Below, piece by piece: positions 41,451 to 50,289 of a DNA stretch of 64,000 bases. Made by a program: the position numbers and the translations under genes. This stretch comes from Candidatus Poribacteria bacterium (lineage in GTDB: Bacteria; Poribacteria; WGA-4E; WGA-3G): NCBI GenBank assembly GCA_022821065.1, contig JAJEEK010000063.1, positions 35,998-99,997 on the forward strand. Reading direction: 5' to 3'. The first letter of the stretch is position 1; each line of letters begins with the position of its first letter. Below the pieces are notes generated by a model. It was given only the letters and a program-made list of their open reading frames with translations. It did not search any database and was not told the DNA's origin.

Positions 41451-44171
41451 TTATTTTCGTGACATTTGATCCCCATTCTGGGTCTTTAAGAGTAAGCGCG
41501 CCCCATCCTCACTCGCAAGTGCCATAAAGATCGGTCTCACTGCGGTATACGCAGCTGCCGACAGTATCCGATTCTTCAGGGTAAATATGAGTTTGTAAGT
41601 AATTGTATTTCCAACCTGCTTGTACTGACGAGTCAGTTCTGCATTCTCCACAACATAATGAATGTCTTTTGGCAATGTTGCTGTCCATCCATCCGGGAGT
41701 TCAATGCGTATTGCCTTTTCAATTTGCATCGGGTACCCCATATCTAATGAATAGGTGCGATGTTCATTGGCAAAGGTTTGCGCATAATCGGCGAATTCAT
41801 CAATCGGTAAAGGCAGTAGCATATCGTTTCCCACCTGTGTTGCGTAATTCTCAACATGGAATCCGAGGTTAATTGTAAGCGGTACGTTTAAATCGTTAAG
41901 GTCAGATATATCGTGCCATGCTATCTGAATTCCGGGAAATTGTTCGCTAAGCTCCGTTGTTAAAGTGCTTTTCAACAGGCTCGGATGTATCTGTTGATAT
42001 GCCCACCGCGCATTTATGTCATACTGTCCGTTTGTCTGGATGTAGAGAGTGCCTTGTACACCGCCTTCGTTATTTAGCGTCAATTTCGTTGCGCTCACAA
42101 GTCGGTTGGTCTGTGGCGGAGAAACTGGTATCTCCACAAATTCACCGCGTGTATCGGAGATGATAAATCCTGTACGTCCCTGAACGTTGTAGGGAAGATC
42201 ACCATACCTACAAGTTGAGGATGTTGGATCTAGCCAAATATAGGTATCTGTCCCAGTTGGAATTGCGGCGAGTAAATGGTTAAACTGGCTGAGCGAAGGC
42301 AGTGTTGTATCAACGCGCTCGTGTGGTGCGACACTCACCAAAACAGGATAGGCTTTAATACCGACCAAATCCAACATCGACATCAGAAGCGTTGTTTTAT
42401 CTTTACAATCGCCGTATTGCATCCGAAAAACTTCGGTTGCATGCGAGGGTTGGTAAGCACTCTGTCCAAGTTCGATACCGACGTAGCGGATATTTGTGGC
42501 AACAAAATGATAGATTGCTTGTATTGTCGCGTCTATGGTTGTCAGGTGACTTGTGAGTTGCTCGACTTTCGCCTCAATGTCCGCATCTGTGGTATATTTT
42601 CCTTTAGCAAGTTCTTTATACCAGTTATAGACACTGTCCCAATCTTTAATTGAGGAATAACGCAAGCGTGGTACGACATTGTTAACGTGTGGCATCCCGT
42701 CTTCCAATGTCAGTGCAGGTATCTCATCGTATCTCCATAGATAAATAACGGTATCATTTTCTGTATAGGAGACTTCGGGTTCCTTTGGATTTGCGTCGTT
42801 AGCGATTTTCCACTGGAGGTTCCACATCTTCGGCATCTGAAGTGCGTAAGTGGTTTCCAATGTTGTCTCTGTTCCTTGAAAGTTGTAGCCGCCTGTAATC
42901 CAAGTTTCGCCTCCAGGGATTTTGTCTTCGAGCGTCACCTGATACTCAATGCAGACACCGGGCGCGAGCCCCACCATGGAGATGACCTTCCACATCGCAT
43001 CGGAGTAGAGGTTCTGGGCCAATAATCCAGGTGGTGTTACGTCGTTAAATGCCTCCGCTGGTGGTTGTAGAACTGTGCCGTCCGCGGTGATTGTTCTTGC
43101 GATGTTCACGCCGATATTTTGTGTGGCAGGTTGATAGGGGATCGCGATGTCTCCATACTTCTGGATCCCTCTTTCGGTTAGGATTTTGACCACTTGGTGT
43201 GTTGTGTAACGCGACTGTCCATTTGGTAGAATATCGTGGCTGAAATGGTTGAACAGAATTAGGGTGTCGGCATCAGGGTAATCACTCGCGTTCGGTGCGT
43301 TTGCGATGATATTCTCAATGTCCGGATTCAGGAGATTGACAGGTGGCACCTCAGCGATCCGCATGGGGCTGAGGTTGAGTTGTGCGAGTGCTTGGAGCCG
43401 ATCCAAAGCGAAGAGATTGTCGGGATCAACTTCTAAAATCCGTTGGCACTGGAGTTGCGCCTCAAAGTAGCGCTGTTGATCTTCATAAAGCGTGACAAGT
43501 TGTTCTCTTGCACAAGTATCGTTTGGAAACAGACGAACGGATTCTCGTAATTCCGCGATTGCCTCACCGAGTTTGCCTTGTTCAAGGTAAGTTAATCCCA
43601 AGTAATTGTGCAAATTTTCGCTTTCAGGACGTTCACATTTAGGATCGAGGGACAATGCTTTGTGGAGCACCTCCACTGCCTGATCAAAACGTTGTAATTG
43701 CCGATAAGCCAAGCCGAGGTGATTCAAAGCATAGAGATTGTCTCCTGAAACAGCGAGTACGCGTTCGTAGTATCCAGCAGCAGCAGCATAATCCTTTAAT
43801 CTTTCGGAGATATATCCGGCATAGTTAAGGGCTGCGATATTGTTGGGTTCGAGTGCCAAGAAAGCGACAAACGCGTTCCGTGCGTTTTCGTATTCCTCAA
43901 GTTGATAGTATATCTCTGCTATCTTTTGTTGTACTTCGCTGACATCTGGTCGGATTACGAGAGCGGCTTCATAAGCGGCGAGCGCTGCGCGAAGATTTCC
44001 CTGCTGTAATTCACTATTCCCCACTTCAATCTGTCCCTGCCACTGACGGGTTCGCTCAACAAGGGGGTCGACCACTATCTTCGGTGTCGGATTTTTCGTA
44101 AAGATTGTGCACCCGGTGATGACAAATAGCAGAATTAATAAAAAAAATAAATGATTTCTATGAACTATCAT
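41451..44171 (-). CDS. TPR + DUF3857 + transglutaminase-like lipoprotein
   Basis: 906 residues. Lipobox FVITGC at residues 16-21 makes it a lipoprotein. Residues about 45-280 hold six or so TPRs (AALNYAGYISERLKDYAAAA). DUF3857 is near 300-450 (NGQSRYTTHQVVKILTERG). Transglutaminase core near 555-650 with a complete Cys-His-Asp triad: Cys in YGDCKDKTTLLMSML near 588, His in FNHLLAAIPTG near 631, Asp in WLDPTS near 646. Such proteins are common in Bacteroidetes-like and PVC bacteria; substrates are not known. Follows mazG by 18 bases on the same strand. Confidence 0.9.
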   Translation of the reverse strand: MIVHRNHLFFLLILLFVITGCTIFTKNPTPKIVVDPLVERTRQWQGQIEVGNSELQQGNLRAALAAYEAALVIRPDVSEVQQKIAEIYYQLEEYENARNAFVAFLALEPNNIAALNYAGYISERLKDYAAAAGYYERVLAVSGDNLYALNHLGLAYRQLQRFDQAVEVLHKALSLDPKCERPESENLHNYLGLTYLEQGKLGEAIAELRESVRLFPNDTCAREQLVTLYEDQQRYFEAQLQCQRILEVDPDNLFALDRLQALAQLNLSPMRIAEVPPVNLLNPDIENIIANAPNASDYPDADTLILFNHFSHDILPNGQSRYTTHQVVKILTERGIQKYGDIAIPYQPATQNIGVNIARTITADGTVLQPPAEAFNDVTPPGLLAQNLYSDAMWKVISMVGLAPGVCIEYQVTLEDKIPGGETWITGGYNFQGTETTLETTYALQMPKMWNLQWKIANDANPKEPEVSYTENDTVIYLWRYDEIPALTLEDGMPHVNNVVPRLRYSSIKDWDSVYNWYKELAKGKYTTDADIEAKVEQLTSHLTTIDATIQAIYHFVATNIRYVGIELGQSAYQPSHATEVFRMQYGDCKDKTTLLMSMLDLVGIKAYPVLVSVAPHERVDTTLPSLSQFNHLLAAIPTGTDTYIWLDPTSSTCRYGDLPYNVQGRTGFIISDTRGEFVEIPVSPPQTNRLVSATKLTLNNEGGVQGTLYIQTNGQYDINARWAYQQIHPSLLKSTLTTELSEQFPGIQIAWHDISDLNDLNVPLTINLGFHVENYATQVGNDMLLPLPIDEFADYAQTFANEHRTYSLDMGYPMQIEKAIRIELPDGWTATLPKDIHYVVENAELTRQYKQVGNTITYKLIFTLKNRILSAAAYTAVRPIFMALASEDGARLLLKTQNGDQMSRK

Positions 44172-44189
44172 CGTCTATCTCCGTTGCAG

Positions 44190-44543
44190 TTAGGTATTTG
44201 TTCCGGTATCTGTTAGAAGTTTCGGGTTTCCACTGTGGCGCTCTTTATCTCGGTGTGTTTTCTTCTCCATCGACTTTTTGAATGCCGTTTCGAGATCAAT
44301 TCCTGTTTGATTTGCGAGGCAAATAAGAACAAATAAAATATCAGCCATCTCCTCACCGAGGTCTAAGTTTTCCTCTCTCTTTTTGAAGCTCTGTTCACCG
44401 TATCGACGCGCCATAATCCGGGCTAATTCGCCCACCTCTTCCATAAGGATTGCAGTATTGGTTAATTCTGAGAAATAGCGGACGCCAACGGTGCGGATCC
44501 AGTCATCTACAAGTTTTTGACATTCTTCGAGCGTGTAGTCCAT
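44190..44543 (-). CDS. MazG-type nucleotide pyrophosphohydrolase
   Basis: 117 residues from ATG 44543; ATG 44558 is the alternative, but GGAG 9 bases before the second ATG and the family's usual beginning (DYTLEECQKLVDDWI) favour 44543. Metal site EExxE in LMEEVGELARIMARR and ExxD in DLGEEMADILFVLI, the MazG hallmark. Hydrolyses (d)NTPs to monophosphates, house-cleaning, or helps with (p)ppGpp; single-domain form. Upstream gene of an operon with the transglutaminase lipoprotein. Confidence 0.88.
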   Translation of the reverse strand: MDYTLEECQKLVDDWIRTVGVRYFSELTNTAILMEEVGELARIMARRYGEQSFKKREENLDLGEEMADILFVLICLANQTGIDLETAFKKSMEKKTHRDKERHSGNPKLLTDTGTNT

Positions 44544-44708
44544 GCGATTTGTCTCCATTCAGCCAAAGTATGGGTTTTGGCGGGAAGATTGGTAAATTTT
44601 CCTGTTTATATTTTAGCACCATTTATAACGAAAGTAAACCTTTTTGTGAAAGCATCCGTTCAAGAAAGCAATTTATAAACATGAAGTTTCTCGTCCTTTC
44701 TTCAGGAT

Positions 44709-44765
44709 CCGGTGCGGTTAGGAAACCGTGAAGAAGCACCCAAGCAAAAACCGTACCGGGCCTGG
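44709..44765. repeat. Inner module of the family-C repeat
   Basis: ccggtgcggttaggaaaccg, then aagcacccaagcaaaaaccg, then taccgggcctgga, matching the interior of the element at 63838. The flanks do not carry the outer arms, so this is a separate module. The 387-base gap 44544-44930 otherwise has the promoter at 44827. Confidence 0.6.
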
Positions 44766-44826
44766 AGGGTCCAAAACTGGACTAAAAATCGGGAACTGAA
44801 TGACTCTGAATCCAATCGGAAATCCC

Positions 44827-44855
44827 TTGATTTTTCTGGATACTTGGTATATACT
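44827..44855 (+). promoter_or_regulatory. Promoter of the second PhyH gene
   Basis: TTGATT, 17 bases, TATACT, with a leader of about 69 bases to ATG 44931. Confidence 0.6.
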
Positions 44856-44930
44856 TTATAAATCTAATATTTCATTTTGGGAGAATTTGTACTATTTGGC
44901 GATCTCGCTGAATGAACAAAGGAAAATCTT

Positions 44931-45671
44931 ATGGGACTAACGAACGAAGAATTGCAGTTTTATGAAACGAACGGCTACCTTTTAAAAAAAGGTCTTGTCT
45001 CTTCAGAAGATATTGCGTTAATTCTGGAAGAAATTGACGATATACACAATCGTATGGCAGAGCAACCGACCGATGGCATTGGCATCTCTTGGGAAGTCTA
45101 TGATACGGAGGACCACCCCCCGCGGATTAAGCAGTTAATGCACAGTGAGTTGGTAAGTCCGACGCTTAACCGTTTACTCCGCTGCGATGCGATGCTGGAT
45201 ATATTGGAAGCACTGATGGGCGAAAACATTTCGCTGTATCACAGTAAATTGCTTCCGAAGGCTGGCGGTGACGGCACAGCGATCCCGTGGCACCAAGATT
45301 ATGCCTACTGGAAAAATGATAATAACAAACCCGTTATGATTAACTGCCAGTTAGCTATCAGTGAAGCGAACCTTGAGAACGGTTGCATCCAGTTTGTTCC
45401 GGGAAGCCACAATTGGGGTTTGCAGGAACATGAACGGAAGCAACAGACCTTTGGCGTTTTTTTGCCTGGTCACTACCAAGAACGTGAAGATGCCGTGGCT
45501 CTCGAAATGGCGCCGGGAGATGGTGTCTTTTTTAACGCCTTGATTATTCACGGTTCTGATGCAAACAATTCACCAAATGATCGGTTGATGAATACCTTTG
45601 CCTACAACGTAACCGGAAACGGGGCAACGCAATGCCGTGAATCTCTACGCGGGATACCTCTTACCGGATGA
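44931..45671 (+). CDS. PhyH-family Fe(II)/2-oxoglutarate oxygenase
   Basis: 246 residues; AAAGGAAA before ATG. Starts LQFYETNGYLLKKGLV like family members; iron-binding HxD in PWHQDYAYW near 123, GSHNWG near 160, distal His in NALIIHGSDANNS near 205 with Arg downstream. Closest in appearance to ectoine-hydroxylase/phytanoyl-CoA-like members, substrate unknown. Not close to the 33477 gene in sequence. Followed by a lipoprotein gene 100 bases later. Confidence 0.9.
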   Translation: MGLTNEELQFYETNGYLLKKGLVSSEDIALILEEIDDIHNRMAEQPTDGIGISWEVYDTEDHPPRIKQLMHSELVSPTLNRLLRCDAMLDILEALMGENISLYHSKLLPKAGGDGTAIPWHQDYAYWKNDNNKPVMINCQLAISEANLENGCIQFVPGSHNWGLQEHERKQQTFGVFLPGHYQEREDAVALEMAPGDGVFFNALIIHGSDANNSPNDRLMNTFAYNVTGNGATQCRESLRGIPLTG

Positions 45672-45771
45672 AGTGCGTGATGTCTAACAGCAGACATTTC
45701 CTGAAGCGGTTCTTATCGGAATTCAGCAGATTTTTTCTGGAGAAATGAAACACGCCCACGAAGGAGATGTC

Positions 45772-46788
45772 ATGAAAATGAAAAGAATGATTAATATCTG
45801 GAAAACCGTGTGCTTCATATTCATAAGCGTCGGATTAGGCTGCGGCAGTGATGAATTGATTGACACAAATCTTGCGCCGCGTATTATCACTTTTGAAGCG
45901 GAATCAGATATTGTGGATCCTGGCGGCGAGGTACAAATTGTCCTCGTAGCCGGCGATCTCGAAAATGATGCTTTATCGTATACATGGTCAGTTACAGGTG
46001 GCGAACTAACGGAGAACGCGTCTGGTGCACTTTGGCAAGCCCCTGAAACTGAGCGTAAGTATCAGATTGAGGTCAGAATCAGCGACGGGAAAAGTACGAT
46101 AACAAGCACACTTGACATCCAAGTGTGGCAAACTCGACCGGGGAATTACTATCCATTGGCAGTGGGAAATATATGGCACTATAGCGACGAAAGTGGGAGT
46201 GAGATTACCTTTGAAATCGTGGACACCATTCAGATCCAACGAGCTGGTGGACAAACGATTGAAAGTTTTGTGCTTCAGAAATCCAGTACCGCTGAAGGTT
46301 TGGAGAACATTGTAAACTATACATATTTGGGACCGCATCTTGATGAAAACGGTGAGGTATCAGGTATTGTGCAGCATGCCCAGAACACGACATCCGGCAC
46401 AGGCGATACAATCCTATTTGAGCCATTTCTTCCATTATACCATTTTCCACTTATTCCTGGAGAAAAATGGGACGTGAACTTCCAAGCGAAATTAGTCCCT
46501 GAACTTTTTCCAATCGGTGGTGGACTTGACGAATTCGAGGTGCTTTCGGAAGAGACAGTAACGGTGCCAGCCGGAACTTTTGCGCACGTTTTTCAAGTTC
46601 AGGAATCGTTTCGGTGGGGATTCGATATCGGGAATCAGGATTTTCCACTTGATGTGACTGTCGTGAAAAAGTGGATTGCCCCGGATGTCGGCATCGTCAG
46701 GTTTACACAATCGCAGACGCGTGGTGATTTGACTGTTGATACGGTCTTTGAACTTGAGTCTTTTAAAATAAGCAGTTCTGCAAACTAA
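45772..46788 (+). CDS. PKD-like lipoprotein
   Basis: 338 residues from ATG 45772 (AAGGAG five bases upstream; ATG 45745 is less likely). Lipobox SVGLGCGS at residues 17-24. Residues about 30-115 form a cadherin/PKD-like beta domain (LENDALSYTWSVTGGELTEN), the rest is beta-rich with NYYPLAVGNIWHYSDESGSE and EETVTVPAGTFAHVFQVQES, a block that is common in Poribacteria/Bacteroidetes-type secreted proteins. No enzyme motif. Likely surface-exposed. Confidence 0.75.
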   Translation: MKMKRMINIWKTVCFIFISVGLGCGSDELIDTNLAPRIITFEAESDIVDPGGEVQIVLVAGDLENDALSYTWSVTGGELTENASGALWQAPETERKYQIEVRISDGKSTITSTLDIQVWQTRPGNYYPLAVGNIWHYSDESGSEITFEIVDTIQIQRAGGQTIESFVLQKSSTAEGLENIVNYTYLGPHLDENGEVSGIVQHAQNTTSGTGDTILFEPFLPLYHFPLIPGEKWDVNFQAKLVPELFPIGGGLDEFEVLSEETVTVPAGTFAHVFQVQESFRWGFDIGNQDFPLDVTVVKKWIAPDVGIVRFTQSQTRGDLTVDTVFELESFKISSSAN

Positions 46789-46856
46789 CAGTGGGCGGTA
46801 TACGTTCCGAGGTGTTCGCAGCGAATAATGAAACACCCATAATTAAATCGGTGAAT

Positions 46857-47870
46857 ATGCTAACAAAAAAACCAGAAATTTTAACTACAACTGTCGGTTC
46901 CTATCCTGTTCCGGCGTGGCTTTTGTCGATGCCGACAGAACAGGCACTTCTGGATGCGACACGGGTTGTAGTGGATATCCAACGGCAGCGCGGTATAGAC
47001 TTGCCGACAGATGGCGAACTGTACCGCTTCGATCCGAATCATCCAGATACCAACGGCATGATAGATTATTTTATCCGTCCGCTCTCAGGTATCCGCGCGG
47101 AGGTAGGCAGGCAGGAATGGCACGAATTCAGGCAGATGCAGACGATGCAGTTTCGAGCAAAACCTGCCGGTGTCGTTGAGGGCGCGTTAGCGGAAGGAAC
47201 GCTAAACCTTGTTTCCGATTGTGAGCGTGCGGTGGGCGTTGCTGGTAATCATATCAAATTTACGGTAACAAGTCCATACATGCTCGCCCGAACACTATTG
47301 GATAAACATTACGGCGACTTTGATTCCCTCTTGACTGCTCTGGCAGAGGTATTAGCAGCACAAGTACGTGAATTAGACTGTGGCTGTCTCCAAATCGATG
47401 AGGCAAACATACCGGGTAACCCACAAGATGCACCGCGTGCTGCCGAGGCGATCAATATCGTTCTCGACGCTTTTGATGGAGAGAAAGCCGTCCATTTCTG
47501 CTTCGGGAACTACGGTGGACAAGTTATCCAAAAGGGCGGCTGGGAGGCTCTCATTGCCTTCCTAAACACACTCCGGTGTGACCATCTCGTTTTGGAGCTG
47601 CAACACCGTCCATCGGAAGACCTTGAGGCACTTAAATTAATTACATCGAACATTGTCCTCGGCATCGGTGTTATTGACGTGAAAGTTAATCAAGTTGAGA
47701 CTCCTGACGACGTAGCAGTTAGTATAGAAAAAGCCGAAAAAGTGGTAGGTGCCGGACGCATCGGCTGGGTACATCCGGACTGTGGCTTTTGGATGCTTCA
47801 ACGTTCCGTGGTAGACCGGAAGATAGAGGCACTCGTACAAGGCAGGGACAAGTATTTAGGTCTTGCCTAA
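46857..47870 (+). CDS. MetE-like zinc enzyme (cobalamin-independent methionine-synthase C-domain fold)
   Basis: 337 residues from ATG 46857. TIM-barrel with zinc ligands in the MetE order: His and Cys in VHFCFGN near 210, Glu in LELQHR near 245, Cys in HPDCGFW near 310. Entry motif TTTVGSYPVP and INPTDGE-like LPTDGELYRF near 50 also match. At 337 residues it is only the catalytic half of MetE, like epoxyalkane:coenzyme-M transferase or the core MetE enzymes. Moves a methyl or alkyl group to a thiol. Weak ribosome site. Next gene begins 32 bases later. Confidence 0.82.
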   Translation: MLTKKPEILTTTVGSYPVPAWLLSMPTEQALLDATRVVVDIQRQRGIDLPTDGELYRFDPNHPDTNGMIDYFIRPLSGIRAEVGRQEWHEFRQMQTMQFRAKPAGVVEGALAEGTLNLVSDCERAVGVAGNHIKFTVTSPYMLARTLLDKHYGDFDSLLTALAEVLAAQVRELDCGCLQIDEANIPGNPQDAPRAAEAINIVLDAFDGEKAVHFCFGNYGGQVIQKGGWEALIAFLNTLRCDHLVLELQHRPSEDLEALKLITSNIVLGIGVIDVKVNQVETPDDVAVSIEKAEKVVGAGRIGWVHPDCGFWMLQRSVVDRKIEALVQGRDKYLGLA

Positions 47871-47902
47871 CGGAACATAGGCACTGCAAAGAGAGAACAG
47901 AG

Positions 47903-48184
47903 ATGTTTGAAGTTCAACTGCCAGCATTGAGAAAATTGCAGAATAGCGCTGGTAACGCTGCAGGCATAGGTTTTGTGCTCGGTTTATTGATTCCTTGTGT
48001 AGCTATTTTCGCTTTAAACTGGCACTGTCCGTTTGGAGACGGAATCCTTCAGGTCGTAGGTTTTTTGGCACTGACTGCAATTGGCGGTGCTATTGTTATA
48101 GGTAACCTTACTGCCATGGTCTTAATCGCTGTCGCGAAATATCGTCAGAGACCTTCCGATTCATCGAAAAAAAGGAGATCGTAA
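47903..48184 (+). CDS. Small two-helix membrane protein
   Basis: 93 residues from ATG 47903. Two hydrophobic helices (GIGFVLGLLIPCVAIFAL near 20-38 and GFLALTAIGGAIVIGNLTA near 52-72) with a basic tail. No family recognised. It starts 32 bases after the MetE-like gene and ends 7 bases before TauE/SafE, so it is probably part of this small operon. Confidence 0.6.
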   Translation: MFEVQLPALRKLQNSAGNAAGIGFVLGLLIPCVAIFALNWHCPFGDGILQVVGFLALTAIGGAIVIGNLTAMVLIAVAKYRQRPSDSSKKRRS

Positions 48185-48191
48185 AACACAA

Positions 48192-48986
48192 GTGGAATTT
48201 AATCTGTTGCATACAGTCTTACTCTTTGGCACAGGTATCTGTGCGGGTTTCATAAATACGGTTGCTGCTGGCGGGTCGTTGCTGGCACTGCCAATGTTGA
48301 TTTTCCTTACTTCCGACCCAGTCTTAGCAAACGGTACAAATCGGATCGCTATTTTCTTTCAAAACATCAGTGCAATTATGGGGTTCCGGCGTAAAGGGGT
48401 TTCTGATTTCCGGTATGGTATTCTACTCGCTGTCCCCGCAGCTATCGGGGCGTGGATAGGTGCCAAAATTGCGATTGGTACAGACGCCGCGCTATTCCAA
48501 TTCATTCTCGCAGCCGTGATGCTTATTATGCTGACTTTAACACTGCTGAACCCAACTGCGAAGTTAAAGGATCGGATTGAAAGCAGCAGTACAGGCTCTA
48601 AAGTCATTGCGATGGTTGTATTCTTCTTTATTGGGATTTACGGGGGTTTCATTCAAGCGGGTGTGGGGTTGCTTGTTATAACGGCTCTGCGCCTTTTGAC
48701 AGGTATTGATCTCGTTCGGACGAATGCCATTAAAGTTTTTGTCATTTTCTGTTATACCGTAGTTGCGCTCGGTACTTTTATCATAAACAAGCAAGTTGAT
48801 TGGACTTTAGGGGTGACGTTAGCGATGGGGAATGCTACGGGTGCGTGGATCGGTAGCCATTGGGCGGTCGAAAAAGGCGATAAATGGATTAAAGTGGTCC
48901 TCGTTGTCACTGTGCTTGTTTTTGCAGCGAATCTTGCGTTAGAGCCCTTTAATTTAGATATTAAATCCGTTCTTGGGCTTGGTTAG
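48192..48986 (+). CDS. TauE/SafE-family sulfite/sulfonate exporter
   Basis: 264 residues from GTG 48192. Seven to eight membrane helices; family marks GFINTVAAGGSLLALPML near 20 with GTNRIAIFFQNISA near 50, GAWIGAKIA near 85, and GFIQAGVGLLVITAL near 155. Transports sulfite, sulfoacetate or similar anions out. In a genome with many sulfatases and a sulfur need, export of sulfite or a sulfonate is plausible. The stop overlaps the convergent phosphatidyltransferase stop by 3 bases (ttag). Confidence 0.88.
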   Translation: MEFNLLHTVLLFGTGICAGFINTVAAGGSLLALPMLIFLTSDPVLANGTNRIAIFFQNISAIMGFRRKGVSDFRYGILLAVPAAIGAWIGAKIAIGTDAALFQFILAAVMLIMLTLTLLNPTAKLKDRIESSSTGSKVIAMVVFFFIGIYGGFIQAGVGLLVITALRLLTGIDLVRTNAIKVFVIFCYTVVALGTFIINKQVDWTLGVTLAMGNATGAWIGSHWAVEKGDKWIKVVLVVTVLVFAANLALEPFNLDIKSVLGLG

Positions 48987-49606
48987 TGATTAAGTTCGTG
49001 ATAAGAGAAAATCAGACGATGAACGGCAGTAATGTGTGAAGTGAGGGTGAGGATACCGAGTGTACAAAGCAGAACCATCCCTGTGCTTTGGATGATCGGA
49101 AATTTGTACCATAGCGCGCCTTGAATTAGCGTCCCTGTCCCGAGTAAGATGATCCGTTCGGGGCGTTGCATGAATCCGACGTTACAAGTAATTTGAAGTC
49201 CTTCTGCTCTCGCCCTGACATAGCTGACAAGTATCGAACCGAACCATGCCCCAAACGCGAAAACTATCCCTAACAGGCTTTCCAAGCTGTAAAAATAGAT
49301 AAGCGCGCCGAGAAAGAGAAAACCTTCCGAATAACGATCAATAACAGAATCTAAAAGTGCCCCGGATGAACGTAAGCTGCTCTGTGCTCGTGCAACCGCG
49401 CCGTCTATCATATCAAAAGTTCCGCCCAATAGCGTAAGAATACCGCCTGTGATGAGATGTCCTGTTGCTAAGTAAAAAGTCGCTATAAGATTCACGAAGA
49501 ATCCAAAAAGTGTTACCATATTTGCCGTAACACCTATTGCAACCATTTTAATGGCAATAGCAGACAAGAGTGTCTCAAGTCGTGGTTTTAATTTCGCTTC
49601 AAACAC
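48983..49606 (-). CDS. CDP-alcohol phosphatidyltransferase, inositol-phosphate synthase-like
   Basis: 207 residues from GTG 49606; GAGGAG lies 8 bases upstream. Six helices; catalytic motif DMIDGAVARAQSSLRSSG then ALLDSVIDR (D-x2-D-G-x2-A-R-x8-G-x3-D-x3-D) near residues 65-90. The N-terminus VTANMVTLFGF resembles archaetidylinositol-phosphate or phosphatidylinositol-phosphate synthases more than PgsA. So this window has two enzymes of this class, possibly for glycerol and inositol head groups. Follows the AccA-like gene by 26 bases. Confidence 0.85.
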   Translation of the reverse strand: MFEAKLKPRLETLLSAIAIKMVAIGVTANMVTLFGFFVNLIATFYLATGHLITGGILTLLGGTFDMIDGAVARAQSSLRSSGALLDSVIDRYSEGFLFLGALIYFYSLESLLGIVFAFGAWFGSILVSYVRARAEGLQITCNVGFMQRPERIILLGTGTLIQGALWYKFPIIQSTGMVLLCTLGILTLTSHITAVHRLIFSYHELNH

Positions 49607-49632
49607 TGCGATGTCTCCTCATTGTGTGTGGA

Positions 49633-50226
49633 TCAACTTTTCGCGGAGAAGCGTAGAGATTTTCGTCTATTTTCGATCAATTCTATAGCAGAGATCGCCT
49701 CGGCTTGCTGTAAGAGTTCCAAGATCGCAGAGGCAATATCAGTTGAACTCTGTGCTATCCTGACGTTCTGATGTCCGGAAAATTGTGCCTCCAATAATGC
49801 AGGCATTACAATTCCATCACTCCATACTACTTCCAACGCGGTATCGTCCATATCACTATTCTCTTCAAAAACAGCAATGATAGGATATGGAAGTTTCAAG
49901 AGTGCCAATTCGGTTTTTTGGATTGTCTGTGCGGCGGCTAAAGAGGTCCGCCGTTGTATCACGGCGATATGTGCGACTGGCAGGTTCCACAAAACGATAG
50001 GCTTTTTGAGGCGATGTGCGAGTGTGATAAGCCGTAACAAACAACGCCACTCAGCGGCACTGCTCAGGTTATGTACGTTGCCTTGCACGAGTATCACCTT
50101 TGTATTGTGTATCCACGCGAAGCCAGCAAATTTAAAAGTTCCTTTACTTCCAGCTCTATCGCCATAGAGTGCGATTGTCTGCGTGAATAGAGGCTGAGAC
50201 GGGTATTTAGAGATATTTGGCGACAT
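49633..50226 (-). CDS. Degenerate AccA-like (carboxyltransferase/crotonase-fold) protein
   Basis: 197 residues. It aligns with the central part of acetyl-CoA carboxylase alpha subunit: ALYGDRAG against the family GDRA, FAWIHNTKVILVQGNVHN, EWRCLLRLITLAHRLKKPI for the family YRKALRLM..A..F..PI, and TELALLKLPYPIIAVFEE. The family catalytic GAYPG reads VAHIA and the oxyanion GEGGSGG reads EENSDMD, so activity is very unlikely. No N-terminal domain. The ATG lies 6 bases after the T tract of the terminator at 50232 with no ribosome site, so expression depends on read-through or a leaderless transcript. Pseudoenzyme or binding protein. Confidence 0.6.
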   Translation of the reverse strand: MSPNISKYPSQPLFTQTIALYGDRAGSKGTFKFAGFAWIHNTKVILVQGNVHNLSSAAEWRCLLRLITLAHRLKKPIVLWNLPVAHIAVIQRRTSLAAAQTIQKTELALLKLPYPIIAVFEENSDMDDTALEVVWSDGIVMPALLEAQFSGHQNVRIAQSSTDIASAILELLQQAEAISAIELIENRRKSLRFSAKS

Positions 50227-50231
50227 AATAT

Positions 50232-50267
50232 AAAAAAAGCAGGGAGGTGTTGAAACACCTTCCCTGC
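50232..50267 (-). terminator. Strong terminator of the giant-protein operon
   Basis: Leftward gcagggaaggtgtt / aacacctccctgc, a stem of thirteen pairs with one bulge, tiny loop, then seven T. It ends 6 bases before the ATG of the AccA-like gene at 50226. Confidence 0.88.
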
Positions 50268-50289
50268 CTAAAAGGTGATGTGTTGTAAT

